From Rhodamnia argentea (Eukaryota > Streptophyta > Magnoliopsida > Myrtales > Myrtaceae), in contig NC_063150.1 of NCBI RefSeq assembly GCF_020921035.1, positions 34,333,826-34,397,825 on the forward strand: DNA of 64,000 nt, given 5' to 3'. The notes under the pieces were generated by a model. That model searched no databases, had not been told where the DNA came from, and saw nothing but the letters and a program-made list of their open reading frames with translations. Below, one piece after another: positions 38,904 through 49,975 of this stretch. Every line of letters starts with the position of its first letter. Positions within the stretch are counted from its first letter, which is position 1. The position numbers were made by a program, and so were the translations under genes.

Positions 38904-39230
38904 TTGCTAATCAAATCCAGGTTGATTAGGGAATTTGGGATTTCTCATCATTCTTTTCTTGCAGGCCCAAAAGGCTCGCATACACGTGAATAAGTGGGCG
39001 GACACACACTGATGAGAAGCAAGGGCTGCCCCTCTCGACTTCCTGTCATCAAGTTGGATTAGAATCGCTAATTTATGTAATTATCGCTAAACGGCGCCAA
39101 CAGATTTACAACATGTGACCCCAAAAGTGGATGTTCCAATCCAGGATCGATTGAAAGACAAGTGTCATCCTTTTCCACAGTGGCAATCAGAATATCATTT
39201 ACATAGTTTTCTATAGTGTATATCAATTGT
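38904..39230 (+). pseudogene. Orphan terminal exon and 3' region of a MATE transporter gene
   Basis: 38965-39012 encodes AQKARIHVNKWADTH-stop, matching at 14 of 15 residues the last exon of the intact MATE gene (48635-48682), with an AG acceptor in front. Similarity also covers the preceding intron end (GATTAGGGAATTTGGGATTTC) and roughly 200 bp of the 3' flank. No other MATE exon lies upstream. It is a leftover of a duplicated MATE gene or a duplicated 3' segment. Confidence 0.88.
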
Positions 39231-39792
39231 TATGTCACCAGTAATATTTTCATTGAAAAAAATTGTATATATCCACGTGGAAAGGGTACGTTTTCAATCA
39301 ATCACAGAAGCAACATACTTTAAATTTATATCTTTGTTCTATTGCACGTGACGGTGACCAAGATGAATCGATCGGATCGGGAACTTGCACAGACCGGTCC
39401 GAACCAACCGGTTTGATCTAGTTCTGGAGGTCACCAAAATAATAAGTTTCTTCTTACCCAATTCCCATTTCATTCACGACGCGAACTCTAACCTCACAGG
39501 TTCACCCTCTCCTCTCGCATGTCGCCCCCTCTCTCTCGTAGACTCGCAGACGCTCACTCATCCTCAACCACAAAATCGACTGGCACAACATCTGGGAGGA
39601 TAGCTCGTGGTACAAGAGCCTGTATTGCATGCTCAAGGAGTGGCTCGTTTTCTGGCTCGTCAAGCTCGATTACTTCATCTTCGTCTCCATGTTCTCTCTA
39701 CTTTCAACCTCGGCAGTTGTCTACATAATGGCCTGCATCTACGACGCCAAGCAGATTACTTTCAAGAAGATCATGAGGATCGTGCCTGAAGT

Positions 39793-41130
39793 TGCCAGCA
39801 ATATTACCTAGAGAGAGGGTGAATAAGCGATTTTAAAGAACTTGTTAAAATAATGCGAAATTTAAACTATCAAGTTCAGAATCAAGGTAGAGTCTAAACA
39901 GGAAAAAAAATGATATGATCAGATTCATTTGTGTGCAATATACTATCAAATATAGTAAATAAGAGTTTAGAGAATGAAGAGACTGCACGCAATGTTTATA
40001 GTAGTTCAACTTATTGCAAGTTTATGTCCACTCTCCACGTTGACAATCTCCCGACTAGATTCGACTAATCAATCGATAAGAAATTACACAATGGAGTGAT
40101 GGCACTAGAGTTGGTGGATCACAAAGTCTCACTTACAATCACACGCTCAATGTCTCCTTGTTGGTGGATCACAAAATCTCACTTACAATCACACGCTCAA
40201 TGTCTCCTTGTTGGTGGATCACAAAATCTCACTTACAATCACACACTCAATGTCTCCTTGTTGGTGGATCACAAAATCTCACTTACAATCACACACTCAA
40301 TGTCTCTTAAGGATTACAATTTGAATCTGCACAGAAGACAAGTATGAAGCTCTCTTGAACTTTTGAAATTATTGATTCTGATCTCTCTCTCTCTCTCTCT
40401 CTCTCCTCTTCAGCACTTTGATATCCTTTTATATCATCCACTTCCAATCTAACTATTAGACGGTTTGCAAAAGATCACTCTTCAATCAAATTGTTAGACG
40501 AGATTGTACGAAAGAAGATTGAGTAGCCGTTGAAGGATAAAATACATAGTTCCCGTTGATTCGATCGCCCGTACAAACAAATCTTGGGTTTCTAAGACTA
40601 GAGTTCTTCGTTTGAACAAGAAAGCATGTCTTCGGAATGATTGCTAATCCATCAAGATGTCTTGCGTAAAGATTTCCCTCGTAAAACTATCTTGAGATAG
40701 AGGATCAATCATCTCTTTCTATGATGAAAAATCTAAGCCGGATCAGCTATTATAAGCGATTCATTACGTGTCTAAATAGTCTTTGTAAACAGATAATATT
40801 GCTTGAGTTTAAATACTCGGTCGTCAGAATTTGAAAGTGTAGATAAGTATGTTACTTAGTGGATTACGTCTAAGTCTAAATGTTGCGTCCGAAGTTCTGA
40901 TCAGAAATTGAATCATATGCATCTCAAGATCTAAGTCTGATACGCAATTTTGAAATCTAATTCTTTGACACTATCCTTGTAACAACTTTAGAGTCTAAAT
41001 AGTCAGGATAAACTTCTTTAAATAATTATCACCTGCATAACAAATATTTCTACGCCTTTATTTAGTTCTACAAAAACTATAAATTGTTTTATCAGCTTCA
41101 GAATCTGGTAGGAGGTTTTCTCAACAGTAC
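39793..41130. mobile_element. ~1.34-kb interspersed repeat inserted in the membrane-protein gene
   Basis: It interrupts the reading frame at VPEV|VWKR. It starts near GCCAGCAATATTACCTAGAG and contains TTTATAGTAGTTCAACTT, a sequence style common in unclassified plant interspersed repeats. It carries four 50-bp tandem units and a (CT)n run at 40383-40405. Its right end is near CTCAACAGTACTAGA. No transposase or reverse transcriptase is visible, so its class is open. Confidence 0.5.
40111..40310. repeat. Tandem repeat, 4 x 50 bp
   Basis: Units begin at 40111, 40161, 40211 and 40261 with TTGGTGGATCACAAA(G/A)TCTC and end TGTCTCCTTG (the last ends TGTCTCTTAA). The units differ by only a few bases. 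It has no spacers, so it is not a CRISPR-type array. Confidence 0.95.
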
Positions 41131-41510
41131 TAGAGTGTGGAAGAGGCTCATGGTCACTTTCCTTCGAAGCTTCGCAATCTTCTCTGCATTCATTGTTGTG
41201 GCTGTTGGGCTTTTGATCGTCCTCACCAGGAAATTTCAAGTTGGCCCTGAACTTGGGATTGCCATGCTGGTGATTCTCTTGATCTTGTACGTTATTGGGT
41301 TTGTTTATATCACCATGCTTTGTCAATTGGCGTGTGTGATCTCGGAATCTTGAAGATGTGTACGGAAGGAAGGCGAGGGTGAAGAGCAAGAGGCTGATAA
41401 AGGGCAAGATGGGTGTGTCAGTTGGGTGTTTTCTTGGTGTCCTGATGTGCTCAGTGCTGGTTCTGGCATTGTTTGAGTGCTTTGTGGTGTTTGACTTTGA
41501 TCTAACCTCG

Positions 41511-43022
41511 CATGTCGACCCTCCCCTCTCGCACGTCGCACCTCTCTCTCTCTCGCAGACTTGCAAACTCTCAAACTTTGAAATCCAAAGTGTTTTGATG
41601 TTTACAGGCACTCGATATGTTGATTTCTTTAAAAGGACCGCTGGGTGCGTTTAATTCGGCATTTGGGGAAAACTATCCGTCAAATGCAAAGACATTTAGA
41701 ACAGATGGCATGCCATATTATGTGCGCATGTATCGTGTGCAGGTTGCGAAACCATGCTTCCTCCTCACGCATCCCCACCCCATCTGGGGCAATCCTTGAG
41801 TGGTTCTGCAAATTTCACGTTAAACCAAAGAAAAACAGCAAGAACTTTCCATGAAGATGGAACTCATCCTTTCCTCACTGCTTTAGTGCTGTGAGTACAC
41901 ATTAGAATTTTACAAACAGCTCGGTCGGAGAAAAACAAAAACGAAGGTGGCTCTCTCTGCTGTTGTTGCTGTTCAATGGCAACTCAGTCGAGTTGCTTCT
42001 TGACAAGGGTGGCAAAGGACACAAACTCCTTCCATACCCACTTCCGCAATAACTCGAGTTCAAGCTCCTGCTTCACTTGAACTTCCGAAATGACTTGGAA
42101 TTGCTGCCGCTCTGTTGCTTCTCTTCGCTCTTCAACTCTGGAGCTTCTCAGAGCCCCCAGAATGACCCTCTTGTTTCAAAGTGACGTGAACAAATTTGAG
42201 AGGCACAAACAAACTTCTAACTTACACACCACTACGAAATATTGCATTAAAGCGATTAACTGCAACCGGATTGATCAACATTGCATTCAGCAAATCAGTT
42301 GAAAGAGCAATTGGTTCTCACAGATTGCCGTGGCAAAGGTACACAGAGGTTCGTGTAAACACCACTACAGAATAGGCACAAAGCAATCAGTGACTTCTAG
42401 CACACAGTCCAAAACAGAATAGACACCAAAAAATTCATTCATTGAAGGCAACAACAATCCGAAAATGCTGAAAGCCTTTCCCAATGCTAACATTTGGTCA
42501 ATGGTGTCCCAAAAACACTTGCCAAACCCCTCATATTTAAAATAAATAAAAAAGCCTCTTACTTTTCTCATTAGGTTTTGAAAGCTGATAGCCCCTTGGG
42601 AAAATTGAACCAAACATAGCCGCCGTTTACTGATTCCACAGGACTGTCAGGAAATCGGTCCGACTCACATCATGCTCATCTTTAGTTGTACATGACGTGA
42701 AGTTTGTGATTCTTGGTCATCAGATACTGATATTTACCTTCTACTGTCTTCTAAATATTAATCTTGTTTCTTCAAGAAGCAGGCTGGCCGTGAATTGATC
42801 GGGAAAAGATGCTTATATAATGCAGGTGAAGACAAAAAAACACAAAAAAAAAATGTATAAAAAATCTGGACCTTCCAAATTCGTTCACAGCCAAGAAGGG
42901 ATTTCGAATCCTTATTCTTTTCGACTAGCTTTCCTACGTATATATCACTTAGGCGTCATCCACGATTGGCTGACCATCCAGAGTAGAAACAACACACGGA
43001 ACGCGGATAGCCGCCAGGCAAA
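41511..43022. other. Spacer before the MATE gene, no gene seen
   Basis: 41518-41572 (CCCTCCCCTCTCGCACGTCG, then CTCTCTCTCGCAGACTTGC) is a second copy of the CT-rich stretch at about 39508-39560 just upstream of the membrane-protein coding part. The rest, including a CTG/TTG-rich patch at 41950-42150, shows no recognisable gene. Confidence 0.4.
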
Positions 43023-43971
43023 ATGCCAATCCTGAACTCTCCGGAGAATGCAGAAAAGGTCCCTCTTCTTCAGGACTCCACCGAACGGCGAGAGCCAGAT
43101 GGGGATAAGGAAGAAGAAGGAGAGGAAGGAGATCAGAGCCTCGCCCGGAGGGTGTGGGTCGAATCGAAGATGCTGTGGCACATTGTCGGCCCCTCCATCT
43201 TCAGCCGCGTCGCCTCCTACACCATGTTCGTCATCACCCAGGCCTTCGCCGGCCACCTCGGCGACCTCGAGCTCGCCGCTGTTGCTCTCACCAACAACCT
43301 CATCATCGGCCTCGACTTCGGCCTCCTTGTACGTACTGTTCTTATACTCTTCATGTCACGTGAGGCGTGATTCCCTCCTCTGTAGATTATGCTTTTCTTT
43401 TTATCTCCTTGGATTTGGTGAATTAGCTTGGGATGGCGAGCGCCTTGGAGACGCTGTGCGGGCAAGCGTTCGGGGCCAAGAAGCACTACATGCTCGGCGT
43501 CTACTTGCAGAGGTCGTGGATCGTCCTCTTCCTGTGCTGTATCCTTCTCTTGCCGCTCTACTTGTTCGCCTCCCCATTCCTGAAACTCCTAGGCCAGCCC
43601 CACGACATCGCCGAGCTGTCGGGCGTTGTGTCCCTGGTCATGATCCCGCTCCACTTCAGCTTTGCCTTCCAGTTCCCGCTGCAGCGGTTCCTCCAGAGCC
43701 AGCTCAAGACCGCGGCCATCGCTTGGGTGTCCCTGGGGGCGTTCGTGGTTCACGTGCTGATAAGCTGGCTGTTGGTGTACCGGCTCCATCTCGGCGTGGT
43801 CGGGACGGCCATGACCCTCAACTTCTCGTGGTGGGTGCTGGTGCTCGGGATGTTCAGTTACACCGTGTGTGGCGGGTGTCCCCTCACTTGGACCGGCTTC
43901 TCCACGGAGGCCTTCTCCGGCCTCTGGGAGTTTGTCAGGCTCTCTGCCGCCTCCGGACTCATGCTCTGGTG

Positions 43972-44021
<50 letters not shown>

Positions 44022-47000
44022 GGTGGTCTCGATCTTGTTACTAAGTCTGGTCGTGCTCGATCGGATCGAGTCAGATTGAGATCACTCTTCATAAATTCAT
44101 TGCGAGTTCACGGCCTAGTTTCGATGTGCTGTATAGCGAACTAAATCTGACCAACATGATTGCCATTGACGCTCTTCACATGCAGCTTGGAGAATTGGTA
44201 CTACAAAATACTGATCCTGATGACCGGGAATCTGGAGAATGCCAAGATCGCCGTGGATGCTTTGTCCATATGGTATCCAATCCATCCTCACCTAAATTCT
44301 ACAACACATCGTGCTCTGTCTTCTGCTCATAAATCATCTGCATACGAACAAACATATGGCTTGAGGCCTGTCATTTTCCGGATGTTTCAGTTGTTGTTCT
44401 TCCCATTCTGAACGACGTATTCAACCTTTCCACTGTCTCTTTTGGTCAGCATGACGATCAATGGATGGGAGCTGATGATCCCTCTGGCCTTCTTCGCTGC
44501 TACCGGGTAACATCTATCCTCTCCACCACTTAAAATATTACCTTTGAAATAGCCCTTCCCCGCCGAATAAAAACAAAACGAACTCGCGAGTTATCGTTCG
44601 CATCTGTTTCGTTAACGTTTATAATTCGACACCAGATTTGAGTTTCATGCGTCGTGTTGGGGTTAGAAATGACCCCAATGGCTTGTGCAATAAGGGCCAC
44701 GCTTCTGAGGATTCGGCCCGACCATTTGATCGTGATCGGGATCATGGAGAGTGACTTTACAGCGCCTGTCTCCATGATTTGCTTGATGAAAAAAATGACA
44801 CGTTTGTCAGTTGTTGTTACCTGCACTCGGTCTTTCCCCGATTCCTTCTGACGTTTTTTCGTCTAGAGTCGTGTTCCACTTACTCGAAAGGAGGTTGCTC
44901 CATTTTCGCCAATACAGCAGGCAATGACAAAATTATTGGAAAATTATGCAAAAAGTCCTAAATCATCCTAAACTTTTTGATTTTGTCAATTAAGTACGAA
45001 ATATTTTCGCTTTTTTTTTTTCAATCGAGTCCTATATATTTCTGTGTTTTGCCAACCGAGTCCAACCGGCTAATTTTGATCGGAACCGTAGACACCATTC
45101 GTCCTCCGTGACAAAATCGGCGCTGACGTATATAATATTTTATAATATTCTAATGATACCCAATTTTTTTATTTTTTCTTTCTTTGTTTTTTTTTTCTAC
45201 AAATATGGACGTTCAACCATCGCTAGCCATCGATGCCCTTGCCAGACCAAGCAAGGGCGTCATGGCCCCCACCAGTTAGAGATGTAAAAAAAAAAATTAA
45301 TAAATAAATTCGAAGAAATATTTAAATATTATTGAAGATTTCCCATGACATCATCGACCATGCCACATAAGACAGTAGGCATCTAGGTTAGTGATTTCCA
45401 GTCGAAATTTTCTAGATTGGCTCAATTGACAAAACGTGAACAAATGTATTACTCAATTGGTAAAATTAAAAGGTTTAAGATTTTTTTTTTTTTTTTGGTC
45501 ATATAAGGTTTAAGATTGAATAGGCAAAAGTGTGACAGATTTAGGAATTTTAAAACAAATTTTCCCGAAATTATTCATCTCTGATCCTCCTCGAAAACTG
45601 CCCTGGCTGTTTCCTCATTTTTTGTCTTGTAGTATCAAAGAGGTTGGAGGGGAAACAAACAACCCTACTTTTCCAAATTACCTTTCGATGGATTCATTTG
45701 TAACTTTCCATCCTTTTAACCAGGGACTGAGCAGACAACACCAATTGCAAAAGAGTATATGTATAGATTTGCACAAGTAAACTCATTCTATACTAAAGAT
45801 TTCGCGAATGAAAACAATCACTGCCAGCAGAAAATGTCCATAGGACGCGAAAAAGACAAGGGTCTGTGGTTAGAAACATCATGGTTCAAGTGTCCTCGTC
45901 GCTCCGATTGCTGAATGTACAGAGACTGAACTGTTCCTGATACAAGAAGTGTGGTCGTGGGCAGAGAAGAGGAGATCTTGGGAACACTGTGCGGTGCACG
46001 CGTTCGATTCCCTCTGTTATTTATCGTTCCCGAACGACGACATCTTGCATGGGAAGGCGTGAGCCCTTCGATCTGCACAACAGTTCTAAGTGTAGTTTTG
46101 AGTGTATTTGAATGACCGAGATTTGAAGAAAACTTGAACTCACAGATAGTGCATGCAGTCACTATCTAAATGACTAAACAAATACCAGCTAATGAACCTT
46201 AACCCCGCCAATAACCGCATCCAGTCACTATCTGAATGACTAAATAAATACCAGCTAACGAACCTTAATCCCGTCAATAACCTTATAAACTGAATATTCA
46301 TAACTCCAATTGCTATGGGAGTACCGTTTAGTCGACGTATAGTAGCACCTGCGCCAATAGCAAAGGTTAAAAGACCACTTAACGGTAAGGTTTGTGTTTC
46401 GCTTATGCTCTCTATCAAAGGATAGAGATATAAGTAGCGAACCGTTTTTCTATATGGGGTCAGTCAGTCCTATACATCTTTCTATGCAGAAGATTTCTTT
46501 TGCTTAAAAAAACACGACTGAAAAAAAAAAAAAAAAGATGTACTCAGATGTGACATGTCATTATATGTATGATGATAAATGGCTAGGGTTTGTTTTAAAA
46601 CGTTGAGAAAAAAGTTCATGAAAGCTTGTCCGGCCAAAACTCTTGTATCGCAATTTATCTGCGTAAATCAATGTTCTTTTATCTGTCCCTGAAGTATATA
46701 GTTCGTGGACATAAAAAGACTGTAAGTTGCAGAACTGTGGAGAATGCTTATGTAGATGACTATCTGTTGAAGTTCAGGGTGAGGGTTGCAAATGAGCTCG
46801 GCGCTGGGAATGGCAAAGCAGCCAAGTTCGCGACGGCGGTGTCGGTGGCGACGTCGGTCGCCATTGGCCTCGTGTTCTGGCTCTTGATAATGTTCTCTCA
46901 CGACAAGTTGGCGTTGATCTTCACCACAAGCAGGCCCGTCCTCGAAGCGGTGAGCCGGCTCTCGGTGCTCCTAGCTTTCACCATCTTGCTCAACAGCGTT

Positions 47001-48682
47001 CAGCCTATTCTCTCGGGTATGTAATGATATCGGATCATTCAAGTACGGATTCGCACTCTGATGTAAAGAAAAAACTCACAAAAAATCCTTAACTATATCT
47101 GTGTGACGCGTTTATCTTTTTTTTTTTTTGTGAAACCAAAAGCACCCAAAATTTTACGCTTGTGACACATTTATCCCAAATTATATTTTTTGCAATACAA
47201 AAAAACCTTAAACTTGTAGGCATGTGACACATTTATCCTCCAAAATGTGTCACGTGTCTACAAGTTCGGGTTTTTTGGCTTCACAAGAAAAAATTTTGTG
47301 GGAAAAGTATTACGCCGGTACAAATTCAGGGTGAATGCGTCATATAGATACAAATTTGGGTTTCAAGTCGCAAAGCAAAAGTTTGGGATAAATATATTAT
47401 AGCAGGCCTTCTTTAAAGTTTTTGGTGACTTTCTCCCTTGATATAATAGATTCAATATTTTAGATATATCGACAGCAATTCTATCGAATTTCTGTATGAA
47501 GCGTGTGCTAACATCTGCTGCAATTCCTTGGCATGCGCTTGGGATTCCAAAGGAGTGGCCATCGGATCGGGGTGGCAATCCTACGTGGCGTACATAAACT
47601 TAGGTTGCTACTACCTCGTCGGGGTTCCGCTCGGCTTCTTGATGGGATGGGGATTTCACCAAGGTGTTATGGTATGTGCCACACTTGTTCATTTTTCTTG
47701 TGTCTGTTTTTTTTTCTTTTCATTTTTATGGGCCTTCAATGGAAGATGCTTGAAATTTGTTCAGATTGGTATGACAAAGATATACTATAGATAGATGATT
47801 TTCACATTTCAATTAGAGGGTTTATCTACCTCTATAGGCTAAGGCAAAAGCACTTATGTATGAAACAGGGAATATGGGCTGGCATGATCTTCGGAGGGAC
47901 TGCGGTTCAGACCTTGATTCTGGCAATAATCGTATGGCGATGTGACTGGAACAAGGAGGTAACGAAGACTTCACTAAATAACGACATTTTCTTAAGCAAT
48001 TTATTAAGATTGATAAGTCAAATTCGTTTTGGAGGGTTTTAGCTAGAGTTGTGTTTGGTTCAGTCGTTCGGTTTACCCTTTTCCTTTTTCCGACTTTTTT
48101 TTTTTTAATTTTTCCTTTTTCTTTTTTTCTTTTCTTTTTTTCCTTTCCTTTTTTTGGTTCAAAGGCCGCGAGGCAGCTACCATTGGCTGAGGGCCAGCAA
48201 CTCCTGAATGCCCTGGAGCAAGGGCCGCGAAGCCCTCGCCAGCCACGGGTGAGGGGTCGAAAAGGGAAAAAAAGAAAGAAAAGGGGAAAATAAAAATAAA
48301 TAGAAAAGAATGATTTTTTTCCCAAATTGCTAATATTAAAAAGAATGGAGATTTTCAGTTCGATTATGTTCAGTTAATCGAATCGAAATAACCCAAACAG
48401 ACAAAAAAAAATGATTATTTTTCAACTACCCAAACCGGTTTGATTATGTTAGCAGTTCGATTCTGTTTTAACACTCCTAATTTTAGCTAGTGGCTCATTT
48501 TCGACGTGCATTTTTTTTTTTTTTTTTGGTCCAATTCAACGTGTAGTTTGTCACGTCAATTATTACATAAATTTTGCTAATCAAATTCAGGTTGATTAGG
48601 GAATTTGGAATTTCTCATTATTCTCTTCTTGCAGGCCCAAAAGGCTCGCATACACGTGAACAAGTGGGCGGACACAAAATGA
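43023..48682 (+). CDS. MATE efflux transporter (DETOXIFICATION 27/28/29-like), eight exons
   Basis: Exons 43023-43328, 43427-43968, 44186-44272, 44450-44506, 46778-47016, 47553-47671, 47869-47958 and 48635-48682 join with consistent phases and GT-AG sites to 495 residues, the normal MATE length. An acidic cytosolic N-terminus (EEEGEEGDQSLARRVWVESK) precedes about twelve membrane helices. Diagnostic segments include SYTMFVITQAFAGHLGDLEL, LGMASALETLCGQAFGAKK, RFLQSQLKTAAIAW, SWWVLVLGMF, LENWYYKILILMTGNLENA, VRVANELGAGNGKAAKFA, LLNSVQPILSG, VAIGSGWQSYVAYINLGCYY and WAGMIFGGTAVQTLIL. MATE proteins exchange H+ for flavonoids, alkaloids or other organics at tonoplast or plasma membrane; the closest plant group is DTX21-29. 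The substrate cannot be told. Introns 2, 4, 5 and 7 carry repeats and small elements. Confidence 0.95.
43976..44018. repeat. (CT)n microsatellite next to the MATE intron 2 donor
   Basis: About twenty CT units begin seven bases after the GT donor at 43969 (GTGCCCCC, then CT repeats). In unspliced RNA it extends the exon 2 frame as a Leu-Ser run. Confidence 0.95.
44938..45567. mobile_element. Long-inverted-repeat MITE in MATE intron 4, 8-bp target duplication
   Basis: AAATTATT borders both ends (44930-44937 and 45568-45575). Arms GGAAAATTATGCAAAAAGTCC and GGAATTTTAAAACAAATTTTC are complementary. The interior has a T-rich tract, a small GC core (about 45205-45280, GCCCTTGCCAGACCAAGCAAG) and an A-rich tract. 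Same family as 36205-36880. Confidence 0.7.
46157..46288. repeat. Tandem duplication, 2 x 66 bp, in MATE intron 4
   Basis: Units at 46157-46222 and 46223-46288 both begin AGTCACTATCT and contain CAAATACCAGCTAA / TAAATACCAGCTAA, differing at several positions. Confidence 0.85.
46287..46331 (-). other. Possible plastid accD-like fragment
   Basis: The minus-strand frame reads LNGTPIAIGVMNIQF, close to the LNGIPIAIGVMDFQF segment I recall from chloroplast accD (acetyl-CoA carboxylase beta subunit). Only about 15 codons match and the flanks do not, so this may be a tiny plastid-DNA insert or chance. Confidence 0.25.
47065..47445. mobile_element. Palindromic MITE-like element in MATE intron 5
   Basis: The left part AAACTCACAAAAAATCC and GTGACACATTTATCC, and the right part GGATAAATATATTATAG and TTTTTGGTGACTTTCTC, are complementary arms. 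TGTGACACATTTATCC occurs more than once internally. Confidence 0.5.
48044..48479. mobile_element. hAT-like element in MATE intron 7, ~436 bp
   Basis: TTTTAGCTAG occurs at both borders (48037-48046 and 48481-48490), consistent with an 8-bp target duplication (GTTTTAGC/ATTTTAGC) around termini TAGAGTTGTG and CACTCCTA. The interior has a T/C tract, a GC-rich core (about 48160-48255) and a purine tract, then AAACCGGTTTGATTATG. Confidence 0.6.
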
Positions 48683-49545
48683 TCAGAAGCAAGGGTCGCC
48701 CCATTTCATTTGAAACATTCTTCGGCTCTCAACTTATTGTCATCAAGTTGGATTAGAACTGCTAATCTATGTTATTATTGCTAAACGACGCCAGGATATT
48801 TACAATATGTGACCCCAAAAAAATGGACGTTCTAATAATACAGGGTCGATTGAAAGAGAAGTGTCGTCCTTTTCCACAATGGCAATCAAAAACATCGCTT
48901 AAACAGTTTTCTATATGATTAAACAGTTATCTCACTCGAAATGGAATCGAGTAGGCAGCTAGACTTTGCCTGCTTGATGGTTTTCCGGCTCAGACCGATT
49001 CATTAAAAGCACGACGGTTTGCAATGACATGCCCGGCATACGAAGATGAATCATCTAAATTCCCCGTCGTTTTAATTGATGAGCTCGAACAGTTGGTTGT
49101 TGGCAATGAATGGTGAAGCAAGGAAGGCTCCGACTTTGAAGTCCCGGGTTCGTAATTGACGTGAGAGTAGTCGTCATCTGGTGGGCAATTTTGGAGATAA
49201 CTATCGCTAGTGCTATGCTTATTATGTTGCGGCACATCGTGCGGACCCCTCTAGAAAATGTCATTATCGTGCCACCACGACATCTCCTTTTACTGGTTTC
49301 GATTGAATTTTGAAATTCAATTGGGTTGATTTAGTGGTAATTAGTCAGCGAAAAATGTCATTAGGTGCATAATCCAAGCCTGTTCTCTGGCGACCCCCAG
49401 GTGCAAACAATTCAGAGTTGGTGTCATTCCATTCGATTCTTACTCGCGTCTTATCCGATCCAAGATACAATGAGATATCTAGGATGTTCGATGTTTATTC
49501 ACTTGAGACGAGCTTTTTGGTCATAGGAAAAGTGAGCATTTACAA
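48683..49545. other. MATE 3' flank and intergenic, no gene seen
   Basis: The first ~230 bp are the counterpart of the orphan 3' region at 39013-39230. The remainder has no recognisable gene. Confidence 0.45.
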
Positions 49546-49549
49546 TAAT

Positions 49550-49975
49550 TCATAAAAAAAGGTAAGTGTTAAAAGAGTGCTGTTAAAATTATAAAAGATT
49601 CAAAAAGACATTAAAATATTTTTTTAAATTGTTTACACCGGTGTTACCGACTCTCGCCCGGATCATTGTCGGTCTCGAGCGAGGCAGCCTTACCTAGATC
49701 TAAGCAAGCCCAGGCCCAAGGCAACCATAAGAAAAAATACAAAAAAATAAAAATACAAAACTAAAATATTTATGCTAGTGCCGACCGTGTCACATAGGAC
49801 GGCCAGCGTCCACGTCAATGAAATTTCAGCCAAAATTGATCAATGAACTCAATTTACAAAACATGAAAAGGTTTAGAACTCAATTGATAAGATTAAAAGG
49901 TGTATGACTGAATTGACAAAAAAATGTAATAAATTTATGATTTTTTGGACAATTTTCCTGCGTACTATTGCTTGG
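49550..49975. mobile_element. Long-inverted-repeat MITE, left arm unclear
   Basis: The right arm is clear: GTCACATAGGACGGCCAGCG, TCAGCCAAAATTGATC, GAACTCAATTGATAAG and ending TTTTTTGGACAATTTTCC. A GC-rich core lies at about 49640-49730. The left arm appears shortened. Confidence 0.5.

Larger units (their letters stand above)
39500..41510 (+). pseudogene. Polytopic membrane-protein gene (At1g31130/At4g19950-like), split and frameshifted
   Basis: 39557-39792 reads SLILNHKIDWHNIWED... then FWLVKLDYFIFVSMFSLLST and SAVVYIMACIYDAKQITFKK, ending at VPEV. 41131-41500 resumes with VWKRLMVTFLRSFAIF, two hydrophobic segments, YVIGFVYITMLCQLACVIS, and then, after a one-base shift, LEDVYGRKARVKSKRLIKGKMGVSVG and a last membrane segment. 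This order matches the plant transmembrane family that includes Arabidopsis At1g31130 and At4g19950 (function poorly known). The two parts are separated by about 1.34 kb that does not follow GT-AG splicing in the right phase. With the frameshift at about 41346 and no clear start, this is a pseudogene or at best a heavily altered gene. Confidence 0.7.

Noticed and set aside
40111-40310. Regular 50-bp repeats considered as a CRISPR-like array
   Set aside because: Head-to-tail units without spacers, in plant nuclear DNA; a plain minisatellite.
39793-41130. Treating the block in the membrane-protein gene as a normal intron
   Set aside because: No GT-AG pair restores VPEV-WKR in phase, and the block has repeat-like content with a tandem array.
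43048-44079. 343-codon plus-strand frame overlapping the MATE exons
   Set aside because: It runs through exons 1 and 2 and intron 1 in the wrong frame; Arg/Pro-rich shadow. The spliced MATE frame is strongly conserved.
45995-46010. GTTCGATTCCC resembling a tRNA or SINE B box
   Set aside because: No A box at the right distance and no cloverleaf; isolated match.
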